Below, in pieces: positions 54,530 to 64,000 of a stretch of DNA of 64,000 nt (its first letter is position 1; every line of letters begins with the position of its first letter). The DNA comes from Nematostella vectensis (Eukaryota; Cnidaria; Anthozoa; Actiniaria; Edwardsiidae), in assembly GCF_932526225.1 (NCBI RefSeq), contig NC_064041.1, positions 7,215,042 to 7,279,041 on the forward strand. Direction: 5' to 3'. Made by a program: the position numbers and the translations under genes. The notes below the pieces were generated by a model. The model saw only the letters and a list, made by a program, of their open reading frames with translations. It searched no databases and was not told the origin of the DNA.

Positions 54530-55372
54530 GCGGAAAGGGGCTTTCGTAAAAAGCCAAAATCGTCTGTCACACCGAAATTCGACCGGTAAATTCGTTATAT
54601 AAGTAATGTACTGTTTTGCGTTTATTGTCTTGTATTTTTATGAGCTTTGGGCCCTACAATTGTTTGGTTCTGATACAGGTCTCATTTGCACTATTTTTAA
54701 ATAGTAATATAACCAGGTTACCGCCAGGTTACCCCTTGGGGTCACCAGTTTTATGACACTTCTACTTATACTGTTACTTTCCTTGTTGTGTCTTTAAAAT
54801 GACAAAAAGACTGAGTGCAATATTTTTAAATATCTCAATTCCAACCCCTGGTGTGTAACAAATTGAGGAAAAAATTACTGAAATGCTTTTATTCTTTATT
54901 CACAGCCTAAGAGAGTCTCCGATGTACAAGAAGCAATGCTCAACTTTTTATTCTATAATATAATGTGCACAGTTCATACGTTATTCTAGCGACTTGGAGA
55001 TTAGTCCAGTTACAGATAGGGGACTTGCCCTTTATGGATGTATGGATTATTTTCTAAGCTCCTGGTGGTAATTCACTTTATTAACCTTTGCCTCTTTGTT
55101 ACCGTCATAAGCATTTTAAAAAGCAATTTCAGTAATCAGGTAATGACTTCTTTTCTCACGAAGTTTAAGTGCTTGAAAATTGCGAGGCGAGCTAGACATT
55201 CGGCTTGATAAAGGACTTCATTTTACACAAAGCTGTTGCAGGCCTCACAGTGTTGGGGCTAGGTACCATACGGAAATTTATACGGGTAATTTCCCTATAA
55301 TTTGAAAAATAAATTAGGGCGGAGCCCGTGCCCTCAGTGCCACGCCCTACAGCCCTGAAGCAGCACACCCTT

Positions 55373-55528
55373 TAGCCTACTAGTAGGCTTTGATAGTTTT
55401 TCCGGCGGATTTTTTCTCCCCCCCTCCCCCTGCTGAGCGCGTTACCCAAGATGGCGGCCGTGGTATGCGAACGTCGTGTTTTCGGGGTTTTCGTGCCGGA
55501 AAAACTATCAAAGCCTACAAGTAGGCTA
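55373..55528. mobile_element. Miniature inverted-repeat element, 156 bp
   Basis: Terminal repeats tagcctactagtaggctttg + atagtttttccggc and gccggaaaaactatcaaagc + ctacaagtaggcta are 34 bases long with one mismatch or so. The interior is GC-rich and includes aagatggcggccgtgg. Confidence 0.82.
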
Positions 55529-56108
55529 CACACCCCTCAAAGAGTGAATCGTAAATGTTTCAAGACATAAAGACTGACCCTGTATTTGGGTCATTGTGAA
55601 AATGTAGAATATATAGACAAGGGGGACGTGAAAGTATGTTGGAACATTTATTAATTCAAACTTTTAAACGAGTGTCATCAGGCAATGTCATCAGAGATGA
55701 AAACATCTGTTGTCTAAAATAGGCTTTCTCAATATTTGCTCCGACGAAGGGCTAACGCTCGAAACGTCAGCGCAACCACTCTGTTTCACAGAGGCGTTTA
55801 ACATTCCTTTTCAACCTTGTGTTGATTCATACCTTGTCTACACCACGCCTACGCAGACCACCTAGTTTTTCTACAGCTTGCCTTTAGTCTTTCTAGTTAT
55901 ACAATTTCTCAATATTGGCCCACGCAATAAAAGTTTGATGTTTTCTTGTGTCTAAGAGATAGGTAGCACTGCACAAGAAAATTGGTCTCCAAACACAACA
56001 GTTTTGATGGGGCTCTATATACTCTGCTGGTTATAAATGTTTGTCTTTTTTAGCGTTTCTGCTATATACATATTGATTTACATAGCTCTGGGCATCTCAG
56101 CGGTAATA

Positions 56109-56294
56109 CAGTATAACCTCGATTTAACAAAGTACCGAGGGACTGGAGAAATGTGTTTGCTATATCTAGGGTTCGTTATATCGAGGTTCTGTTCCATACG
56201 TTTTACTCTTATTTTGGCCAGGCTGAAGGTAGGAAATTGTTAGTTATACCAAGGACTTCGTTATATAGAGGTTCGTTAAATCGGGGTTCTTCTG
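56109..56294. mobile_element. TA-flanked miniature element (Tc1/mariner-like), 186 bp
   Basis: Ends cagtataacctcgatttaac and gttaaatcggggttcttctg are imperfect inverted copies flanked by ta. Internal copies of gttcgttatatcgaggttc and cgttatatagaggttcg are present. The 68-codon ORF starting at 56037 runs into it and is not called. Confidence 0.65.
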
Positions 56295-56791
56295 TAGTAG
56301 TAATAGTAGTAGTAGTAGGTAAATATCCATTATTGCACTCAGTCTTTTTGTCATTTTAAAGACACAACAAGGAAAGTAACAGTATAAGTAGAAGTGTCAT
56401 AAAACTGGTGACCCCAGGGGGTAACCTGGCGGTAACCCTGGTTATAAAGAGTTGAAGACAGTCTGCCAACGCCTCGCTCTCGTGCTCAGATACCACAGGA
56501 CCCCACTAACTGAAAAAACGTTGTTGTACTCTTCTTAGTAGCGCTGCTACTGAAGGTCGTCACTGTTAGCGGGTCTATTTTTCTTATTTCAGATTAATGT
56601 AATGCACCGGTTTAATGTGCCTGGCTGGAGGTAAGCGCAGGGAGAAAAAGCATGACCAATCACAGGCATACTCCAGGGCCGTAGCAGGGGTTTGGGGTAC
56701 GCCTTCCCCCCCCCCTCCCCCCCCCAATTTTTTCAAAAATTATAAGGAAATGACCAGTAGGGGCGTGGCTGTGCCCCCATTGTTTTCTTAA

Positions 56792-57153
56792 AAGGGACCT
56801 TAAGCAAAGACGACGGCGACGGCTAGGACAACGAGATCGAAAAGGTCGCTTGGTGATCAATTATAATTTAATTGCAATGGAACAAGCAAAACATTATAGT
56901 CAGAGATAGATAAAAATAAACTAAGGACATTATTTCTACAGTAGCGAACGTGGTTAGAGGAGTTTACACTGCAAACGTCCCGCGTCCTCAATTGACCGTG
57001 AAAGTTGGAGTTTTCACGTCGTGGTTTTAGGGAAAACGGCTGAAATTTATCAGACAGAACGCATTTTCACGTGCTGCTATTGAATTCTGAATCAAATCTC
57101 ATTGTTTTCTGCCGTCGTCGTCCACGTTGCCGTCGTCGCTGCTTAAGGTCCCT
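56792..57153. mobile_element. Inverted-repeat element, about 362 bp, inserted in a dispersed repeat
   Basis: Ends aagggaccttaagcaaagac + gacggcgacgg and ccgtcgtcgctgcttaaggt + ccct are inverted. It interrupts a copy of the poly-C dispersed repeat: gcccccattgttttctta resumes after it as atgtttctgtatcgtacccc, the order seen uninterrupted at 52700-52745. A fragment of the same family is at 31422-31517. Confidence 0.75.
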
Positions 57154-57205
57154 AATGTTTCTGTATCGTACCCCCTCCCAATAATTCGAGGCCTATGCTA
57201 CGGCT

Positions 57206-58735
57206 ATGTACACTAATCGCTAAAAGTCTGCAAGCATCATTTATTAATAACTGTTTGTTAGAATAACTCCAATAAATCACCAAAACAACAATGTTATGTG
57301 GTATTTTTCCTTATTTTTCAATGTATAACTTGGGTTGTAGTGGGTTAGATTTACTGAGAGGGTGTCTCGTAGTCACAGCCGAAAAACAGAAAAGTTTTCC
57401 TGATGTTCTTCTGAAATTGAAGTTGTGCAAGCGAGAGCAACATCAATTTTGCTGGTATTAATAAAGCAGGGCCAGTACGCAGCTCTTACAAGCTGCAATT
57501 TGATTGGGCAAATGAACAATATTCGCACCTCGACACAAAGAACGAGAAGAATAGAGACAAAAGAACTCCTTTGTAAAACAAAGATAATAGGAGACAAAGC
57601 AGCTGCGTACTTACTCATAAAGCAAGCTCAATCGATTTGGGCTTCCTGTAGAACAAGCCGCCATTCTTTGAAACAAAATCTCCCGTGTCCTCCCTGAGTA
57701 GCATACATGCGTTGCCAGCTTCGATTTGGACGGCGTTTGTCTTACTGTGTGTACCAAGATTTGGGCTCCCTTTGGAGTCCGCGATCCCCCCCCCCCCCAA
57801 ACGCCCCCCCCTATAAGAATAAAGTGATTTAATCCTGAGGTCGAGCACTTCACTTCTCCGTGAGAACTAATAATACTTTTTCAGAATCGAATCTGCATCA
57901 TAATCTAAAGGCAAGTCCCTTGGTCGTAGTTATTATAAATCCATTTATTCAAATGTTGGTGATAGCAACGCCACCACAAAAGTACTAGCATTTGATTGTT
58001 TCGGTCAAACCTAAGAACTAAAGATTATACAGTGATTTCATGTTTTTGTTTAATATGAATAGATGGGACAAAAGAATCCTCGGCTCTAACTCTCCTAAGG
58101 CCCGTGGGCTGTCAATAGTTCACGGCCAAGCTGAAATACCCTGGGTCGAAATAACCCATTAGTTGTGCATGCGCATGTGCCGCTGCAAGATGTCTGTTTG
58201 CTTTTATCTGATTAACATCAGAAATTTAAAGCATTTATAAGAAAGAAAAGCCACAAATTATGAGCTAACGACTACTTGAAGCTGCCAGTTGGTGCAAAAG
58301 AGAAAGACCGCGACGAATAGCGAGTGAATTAACGGCTTCATTCCACTCTACCACCGTTGAATATGGCCGGCGCAGTAAGTAATTTGATAGAGGTAAGGAA
58401 ATAATTGAAATATTGCAGCTCGGAATGCAGATAGCTATCTCAGTGTTTAGGGCTGGAGGTTCTTGTCCAAGTCGTGCATTGTGATGTCAACGTTTTTTAT
58501 CATGTTTTTAGTGCTCTTGTGTAAAGAATGAAGTGTGACAAGCATGTCCTGTCTATATTATTACTAGCTTATCTCCTTGTCTTTGAGATATTTTATAGTG
58601 CAGTAGATTTTAAGAGAAACATTGCTTGAATAATCATGTCTTTAAATTTAAAAAATAGAACATGACTAAAATGTGCTAAGAACAATGTGCCAATCTAAAA
58701 TGGAAAACGCCATGAAACATATTTCTTTTGAATAT
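57206..58735. other. Intergenic transposon-rich sequence, no supported gene
   Basis: Short overlapping ORFs at 57373-57700 (both strands) have no recognisable domain. A C-run with a 3' junction at about 57785-57815 and the phrase gaggtcgagcacttcacttc, which recurs near 52803-52825, point to further dispersed repeats. A possible TATA-poor region with agatggccggcgcagtaag near 58360 was noted, but no exon could be supported. Confidence 0.45.
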
Positions 58736-59630
58736 TAAGGTAGTGGTACCTATTATCGGACAGTGCCCCATTATTGGATACTCAAAAAAAATTGTAAATA
58801 TCTCAAACAATAGGAAAACATGCCGAAAAATGACAAATCGAGTCGAAAAAATAACATTCAGAAAACATGTATTCCGAAGCTTTTTACGAGTGTTTATTGT
58901 TTCGCAAAACTAGAAATAATTTTCTCTCACGCACCGCAAAATGGCGATTGAAATCCTCTTTCAATGAATACGCGAGGACGAAAAGAAGCCGTAAAAAAGT
59001 CCAAGATTTACCGAAATGGCTCCGCCATTTTGTTGTTGATCTCCCAGGATGCTATTTGGCCTCTGTTTCCTTAGACACTTCAGGATAGCTCGAATTGTTC
59101 GTACCTAACCTCGGTGCCCTATTATCGGACAGTCGAGCAATCATCGAACGATTTAACGTAAATTTGAGCGATCGATGAGCAAAGGCACATTTTGCCGTGC
59201 AGTTTGTCATGCACGTGATGCATGTGTTTTGAATCGCTTGCTACGGGGAAGAAAGAGTCTCAAACTAAAAACTATTGTGAGTTTTGCAAAGTACGTATGT
59301 CAACAATTATTGTTTGCAGTATTTTAATGAAAATGAAGCATGATTTTTCTGTTGTTTTTTTAGAAGAAATCTGCTGTCCGATAATAGGGCTAGGGTGTCC
59401 GATAATAGGGCTAGGTATCCGATAATAGGGCTTCACAACTCGTCTTACGAACGATTGTTTTCTCCCAAAATTAACCATCAAATTTTTGTTAAATTGGTCG
59501 AATTATTATGTTTAATAGTCAGTGATTTCTAGCTGTAAAATCTCAATTGTGTTTTGACTCAATTGTGTTTTGTAAGCGAGATATTCTAGCGTAAATCTAA
59601 AGTGTCCGATAATAGGTTACCATTACCTTA
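58736..59630. mobile_element. Non-autonomous DNA transposon, 895 bp, with tgtccgataataggg repeats
   Basis: Terminal repeats taaggtagtggtacctatta + tcggaca and tgtccgataataggttacca + ttacctta are inverted with two differences. The ta at the outer ends may be a target duplication. The motif tgtccgataatagg occurs at least five more times inside, in both orientations. No transposase frame was recognised. Confidence 0.75.
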
Positions 59631-59744
59631 TGTATAATATACATGTTAAATGTACATGAGTGGGAGAATTAAACTACAGACACAAACACATGCATAAGCT
59701 GCACTGTTTACTTGCTGGATTGATAGATAGATATCGTTAGATAG

Positions 59745-60605
59745 ATATCGTTCTGAACGCCCTAGTCTTTGAGGAGCCAAACATATTTACTAAGCTCTGT
59801 GGAATTTCTTTTGGACTCGTTACGGAATAACGCATTGCGATTGTTATATCTGGTCTATTATTATTGTCCTCTCGCATTATAGTTGCTTGGTAAATTACAC
59901 AGGCTTGCAGACATTTGTCATTGTGGAGGCATGCGTTTTTTCCCCTGCAGTTACAGTGCTTCTCCGTTTCAGGGTTACTGGTGATTTTGTTGGTATTTTT
60001 TAAAAGCTGTTTGTTATGGCTATCGATGATGTGTTTCGTGCTGCCTGTGAAACTATTGAATATCTTAATTGTGTTTCTGTTAAAGATCTTTCTACATAAG
60101 TAGGCTACCTTGTCTACGACATGTTTCTACTAGAGCCAAGAACTTACTGCCTATGTTAGTGCTAACATTCTTCATGTATGGGGGGATTAAACCACATTAT
60201 GTTGTTGCGTGCTCTGTTCCCCCTATTGTTCCTGTGGTGTGTCTATTGAAAGCAAAGGGTGTGGTTATATCTGCTCTTGTCCAGCGCTTCTTGATACAGG
60301 GGTATCGCTTGACCGAACACGGTCTTGTCCGATGAAATGGACGCAAGTCTGCTGTTGATTCTCTCTGGAATGATCTTGATGACAATAGGTGGTTGCTTTC
60401 CCAGGGGACATACAGTGTAGGCTGGCATTTTCTTTAGTGTACGGTAGATACAAGCGGTTTGCAGTTTGAGCGTCACATTTAGAAAGTTCACTACGTTCTT
60501 GTTGGATTTGATCCTGATGCGAAGCCCCATTCCAGCCAGCAGTTTCTCTGGGCTCACATTTTGCTGAGCCCGCGAGGGATAACAGCGTTATCACAATTAA
60601 AAACA
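59745..60605 (-). pseudogene. Penelope-like retroelement fragment (reverse transcriptase end, Cys linker, GIY-YIG), decayed
   Basis: Read on the minus strand from 60557: VVNFLNVTLKLQTA, then PPIVIKIIPERINSRLASIS, VFGQAIPLYQEALDKSRYN, matching the end of a Penelope-like reverse transcriptase. After frameshifts come WFNPP, NVSTNIGSKFLALV, FNRNTIKI, a Cys linker (CNCRGKNACLHNDKCLQAC + VIYQA) and a GIY-YIG-like tail (NESKRNSTELSKYVWLLKD). The order is that of Penelope-like elements. Several frame breaks show it is dead, and it is truncated on the 5' side at about 60600. Recognition is from memory of the family, not a search. Confidence 0.65.
60535..60605. repeat. Hairpin-bearing segment shared with 49360-49425
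   Basis: cagtttctctgggctcacat + tttgctgagcccgcgaggg + ataacagcg matches 49366 onward (cggtttctctgggctcacag, ttttctaagcccgcgagga, ataacagcg). The core gggctca...tgagccc can pair. Two otherwise different elements carry it. Confidence 0.65.
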
Positions 60606-61233
60606 AGATATGTTTTGCACAATATTCCTACTGTAGACTACATATATTTATGACGACAAGCCTAAGAAAACGAGGAAAAAAAATGTTACTGGGACTTTTG
60701 AAGTAGAACGCGTTATCCCCGATCTCAACGCCAGTGAGGTAGGCACCCATGTTGGTGCTCATTTGTATTTGTAAACAACAGGCAAACCACAAGATTTACG
60801 CACAAGGCTTATTTCCACTAAGCCTTTATCCAACACCATATACAGAAAAACTCACACTCGTAGGCGACCACCTTGGGAACTGAGAATTGTGGTCGTTAAC
60901 GGAGCTGATCTCTTACGAGAGCTCGCTCTCATAAGCGACCACTGGGCGCCAAAAACTTGAACAATAGGTGTTGGTCGCTTTTGGGAGCTTAATTAAAATG
61001 GAATCAATCGGTGATTCGATCTGTGATTCGTGATCGTGGTCGTTATCCGGGCTGGTCGCTTACAAGAGCGGTCGCTCAGAGAGCTTCGACTGTATATATT
61101 AAGGCTGTTGCATGCCATAACTGAATTCATGACATACTTAAAAGAAACTACAAGTTGCTGCTTATTTGAATTTTCAAGTCCATTTGTTTTTTTTACCTTT
61201 TTCTTTGATCTTTTCCTTGAGTTCTTTTGTGTT
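60606..61233. other. Repeat-rich intergenic sequence, no supported gene
   Basis: Between about 60860 and 61095 motifs such as gtaggcgacca, tcataagcgaccac, ggtcgcttttgggag and ggtcgcttacaagagcggtc recur in both orientations, indicating a degraded inverted-repeat element. No coding exon was supported. Confidence 0.45.
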
Positions 61234-61240
61234 TAATTAC

Positions 61241-61413
61241 CTGTACTCCTCAGATGGGTCAATACTTGTTGGATCCTCACAGTCTTCATGCACATCAGTA
61301 AAGCATCCTCTGTTGCTTTCTAGCCTGGCAAACATCACCCCAGTATTCAAGTTTGCATTATGTATATTGCGCAGGTTTCCATTCATAGTGCCATAGTTCC
61401 CATTGCCTGGTTT
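61241..61413 (-). CDS. Candidate isolated exon, minus strand, function unknown
   Basis: On the minus strand an acceptor-like attctcttgtcag is followed by 173 bases open in one frame: KPGNGNYGTMNGNLRNIHN, then ANLNTGVMFARLESNRGCF, TDVHEDCEDPTSIDPSEEY, ending at a good donor, acag then gtaatt. The residues look like genuine protein with two cysteines. No partner exon or family was recognised. It may belong to a host gene or a transposon-associated gene. Confidence 0.3.
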
Positions 61414-61433
61414 CTGACAAGAGAATGTCTTTT

Positions 61434-62027
61434 GCAGAGTCCAAATTGTTGGGTTTACTAAATAAAACTCTTTTGGCGTCCTTTTTGGAATTTTTTTTCT
61501 CATTATTTTCCTCCACACCCTGGCATGTGAATTTTTTATGCGTCCATTGATACTTACAAACATTGGAATATGATCTGCCATTGCAGAGTCCCAATTGTTT
61601 GATTTACTAAATAAAACTATTTTGGTGTCCTTGTTGGATTATCTTTCTCATTATTTTTCTCCACACCCTGGCATGTGAATTTTTTATGCATCCATTGATA
61701 CTTACAAACATTGGAATATGATCTGCCATTGCAGAGTCCCAATTGTTTGATTTACTAAATAAAACTATTTTGGCGTCCTTGTTGGATTATCTTTCTCATT
61801 ATTTTTTTCCACACCCTGGCATGTAATTTTTTTATGCATCTATTGATACTTACAAACATTGGAATATGATCTGCCATTGCAGAGTCCCAATTGTTTGATT
61901 TACTAAATAAAACTATTTTGGTGTCCTTGTTGGATTATCTTTTTCATTATTTTTCTCCACACCCTGGCATGTAAATTTTTTATGCATCTATTGATACTTA
62001 CAAACAATGGAATATGATCTGCCATTG
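61434..62027. repeat. Tandem repeat, about 147-bp unit, four copies
   Basis: Units begin near 61434, 61581, 61729 and 61877 with tgcagagtcccaattgtttg + atttactaaataaaac and include cacaccctggcatgtgaatt and cttacaaacattggaatatg. Copies 2-4 are nearly identical; copy 1 is more diverged. On the minus strand each unit contains catattccaatgtttgtaag + t, a donor-like site. Confidence 0.88.
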
Positions 62028-62654
62028 CATGCTTGTACAGGGTGTTACCCTAGCTCTTTCCTAAACGATTAGTTTTCCTTTTAATGAGCAAAAGAGATCA
62101 ATCCACTTTTTATTATAGATAATAGCAAATTCTTCCCAAATGTTTTTGAACAGTAGCAAATGTTTCTGGTCACAGGAGGCAATTTATTTATCAGCTGCTT
62201 CTTTGTTGGACCTAAAAGACTGGTAAATTCCTTTATTCTGTTCTGAGAGTAATAACACTAATATTTAATGAGGGAGCCTACATCGCTGAAGCGGTTTTTA
62301 GAAGGGCCCTAACTTAAATATAAAATAAATATAATATAAAAATGATTTTAAATTATTAAAGATACAGTATATACAAGAAGTGGTTTAAGATTGTCACAAC
62401 TAAGTATTTACAAATAATGTTTAAAATTTGCTAAAGATTGACAGTCCCTGACCGCAGCAGGCAGTTCATTTCACTCAGTGGATGCATAGTACAAAACAGT
62501 TTGTTTACCCCAGATAGTTTTGATCTTGGGAAGGCGAAAATTGCTATTATTTATTGTGTTATAATTATCAACATCGCTATTTCTTGAAAAAATGTTAAAA
62601 TCGAAATTTACAAAATTATTTGTAAATAAGTATTAAACCAGTTCTCATAAAATT
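62028..62654. other. Spacer downstream of the transposase gene
   Basis: AT-rich, no supported gene. Presumably 3' flank of the hAT-type transposase on the minus strand. Confidence 0.5.
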
Positions 62655-64000
62655 TCACTTAGAAGTACTGCTATGGTCAGCATTGTAGGTTGTGGCAGCT
62701 TTTTTTGCCTTCTGAAGCACAGATTTAGTTGGCTTAAACTTATAGCAATGGGTGTGGTTGAAATAATTGGTCTTGCAAGTAAGGATGGAGGGCAGTGTTG
62801 TTGTATTTGACAAGCTGCCTCTATATTTAGTTTTATTTTTCTCAACAGTTGAAAAAATACGCTCTTCAGCAGCATTGCTGTGAGGCAGAACAAGGACATA
62901 CTGTGCCACTTGTGCCAGCAGACCAAACCTGAGGCCATTTTTGCCCTCCATTTTTCCCAGATACATCCATATGTGATCGATACGTGAAAGATCAGAAAGC
63001 TGACTGTCATTGCCCAGAGCCTGATACGCACAAAACTCATCATACAGAGCATCCATTTTTCCTTCCATGGCAGCTTCCAGTGTGGGAAATTTAGAAATGA
63101 AAAATTGAACACTGTCAAATGTTTGGTTTGCACGTTCATGAAAGTTCAGAAACTCAGCATGTTTGAGCAAAGGATCTTTCAATGGAAAATTTTTGCATGC
63201 ATACTGTAATGAAGCTGTCATGAATTTTCGACAATCTTGTGCAAGTTTCTTCTCCTCTTCTGGCAAAAGATTATGCTTCTGCATGGTAGTCCTTGTGGTG
63301 AAGCCAATCATGACATCTTTTGGTGATAGGAATAAGTCTTCATTCTCGAAGTTCATGCTAGCTCTATCATCCAGGTCCTTGTCCTTGTACGATGTTGCCA
63401 GCATGCACCTTCCAAGGAGCTTTTGCAGGAAATCGGATAAGCCTTGCCGCAAGCAGTGAATCTGAGGTTCTTCCCCCTGCAACTGCTTGTTGAGCTCACT
63501 GAAGACTGGCAGAATTGACTGAAAAAACATGAGATGAATCTCTGTTTTAGGGTCAGCAAAGTATTCCCTCAGCCTACACAATCGCTTGTCTGATCTTAAT
63601 TCGGGCTGACTAGCAAAATAACTCTGCAGGGAAGGGTACTGTTTTAGCACCCGGGATACGCACAACTCCCTGCTTAACCACCGTGTGGCCCCATATTTCA
63701 GGATCTTCCTGTAATCTTGGTCACAGAAGTCACAAAAATCTTTCAGGGAGGCCTGACGCTTGGTGCTGTTGTCGAAGTAATAGTAGATGTCCACCAAGAA
63801 ATCACCAAGGTCAAACCCTGCAGCCTCCGCATATGCCTTGGCTCCATAGCTGGCTGTGTTGTGCACAATGTGGCATGGGCATCCAAAAGTGTAAACACTT
63901 GCATTTTTTCTTTCAAAATGTCTGTACAGGCCATTGTGCTTGCCCATGTTGACAGAGGCATTGTCAAGACTAAGTCCAATCACATTTTCCCATGGAACCT
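62655..64000 (-). CDS. hAT-type transposase-derived protein, 5' end outside the window
   Basis: A continuous minus-strand frame enters from the right edge as VPWENVIGLSLDNASVNMGK and ends at TGA 62655-62657 after at least 445 codons. VIGLSLDNASVN fits the second catalytic Asp region of the RNase-H-like hAT core; CPCHIVHNTA and TRWLSRE follow. Near the C terminus, LPHSNAAEERIFSTVEKNKT + KYRGSLS is the hAT dimerisation region. The frame has no internal stop, so this copy is recent or maintained. The N-terminal part (expected BED zinc finger and first Asp) would lie beyond 64000. An in-frame GTG at 63983 is not a real start, as the frame continues upstream. Confidence 0.8.
   Translation of the reverse strand, partial: VPWENVIGLSLDNASVNMGKHNGLYRHFERKNASVYTFGCPCHIVHNTASYGAKAYAEAAGFDLGDFLVDIYYYFDNSTKRQASLKDFCDFCDQDYRKILKYGATRWLSRELCVSRVLKQYPSLQSYFASQPELRSDKRLCRLREYFADPKTEIHLMFFQSILPVFSELNKQLQGEEPQIHCLRQGLSDFLQKLLGRCMLATSYKDKDLDDRASMNFENEDLFLSPKDVMIGFTTRTTMQKHNLLPEEEKKLAQDCRKFMTASLQYACKNFPLKDPLLKHAEFLNFHERANQTFDSVQFFISKFPTLEAAMEGKMDALYDEFCAYQALGNDSQLSDLSRIDHIWMYLGKMEGKNGLRFGLLAQVAQYVLVLPHSNAAEERIFSTVEKNKTKYRGSLSNTTTLPSILTCKTNYFNHTHCYKFKPTKSVLQKAKKAATTYNADHSSTSK

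Larger units (their letters stand above)
54709..56445. mobile_element. Large inverted-repeat element, about 1.74 kb, with nested insertions
   Basis: Arms of about 114 bases, 54709-54822 (ataaccaggttaccgccagg ... actgagtgcaata) and 56331-56445 (tattgcactcagtcttttt ... cctggcggtaaccctggtt + at), are near-perfect complements. Two smaller elements (55373-55528 and 56109-56294) sit inside. No transposase was recognised. It starts 180 bases after the predicted end of the discoidin gene. Confidence 0.78.

Noticed and set aside
56037-56243. Hydrophobic ORF (FSVSAIYILIYIALGISAVIQ) as a possible C-terminal membrane exon of the discoidin gene
   Set aside because: An acceptor-like ag precedes it, but the required phase 1 gives a stop after about seven residues, and the ORF runs into a Tc1/mariner-like miniature element.
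61237-61594. Full 114-aa minus-strand ORF MADHIPMFVSING...
   Set aside because: Its first half is tandem-repeat sequence with a donor-like site in each unit; only the 61241-61413 part looks like an exon, so only that was listed, at low confidence.

Overview
The window is eukaryotic, most likely from an anthozoan cnidarian (sea anemone or coral). The signs are GT-AG introns of 0.1 to 4 kb, animal secreted-protein domains (F5/8C discoidin, PAN/apple, ALK-type glycine-rich), and many decayed transposons (LINE, Penelope-like, hAT, short inverted-repeat elements) that read like anthozoan families. No prokaryotic operons, rRNA, tRNA or CRISPR array were seen. The organism call is inference.

Layout. 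(1) 0.9-2.05 kb: a compact two-exon gene for a predicted 82-aa secreted peptide, with TATA box, initiator and polyadenylation signal. (2) 3.7-6.9 kb: a three-exon gene for a 426-aa secreted PAN plus glycine-rich protein. (3) 7.7-54.5 kb: one very large gene on the + strand, reconstructed by eye as 38 coding exons (6,477 nt, 2,158 aa). It has a signal peptide, 14 tandem F5/8 type C domains and a short tail. Every domain is entered by a phase-1 intron and has a phase-0 intron before its last exon, and all 38 exons join in frame. The largest raw ORFs in this region are repeat artefacts. (4) 54.5-64 kb: transposon debris, including nested inverted-repeat elements, a Penelope-like relic and a hAT-type transposase running off the right edge.

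Three patterns stand out in the discoidin gene. First, the domains fall into a period-3 higher-order repeat, (A-B-C)x4 plus A-B, seen in cysteine content, length and motifs. Second, cysteines are lost in pairs (first with last, second with third) in 27 of 28 domain-pair comparisons, which predicts the disulphides; domain 12 is the exception and leaves a free cysteine. Third, many introns carry minisatellites that begin at a splice junction and copy the exon end together with its splice site. One is a 63-bp in-frame unit with a donor in most copies, which could add 21-residue blocks by donor choice. Exon fragments from this and other domains also lie inside introns, which suggests ongoing unequal exchange.

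All exon calls come from reading splice sites, phase and domain motifs by eye. No alignment, transcript or database search was available. Function beyond 'secreted, multivalent, probably ligand-binding' is not shown by the sequence.
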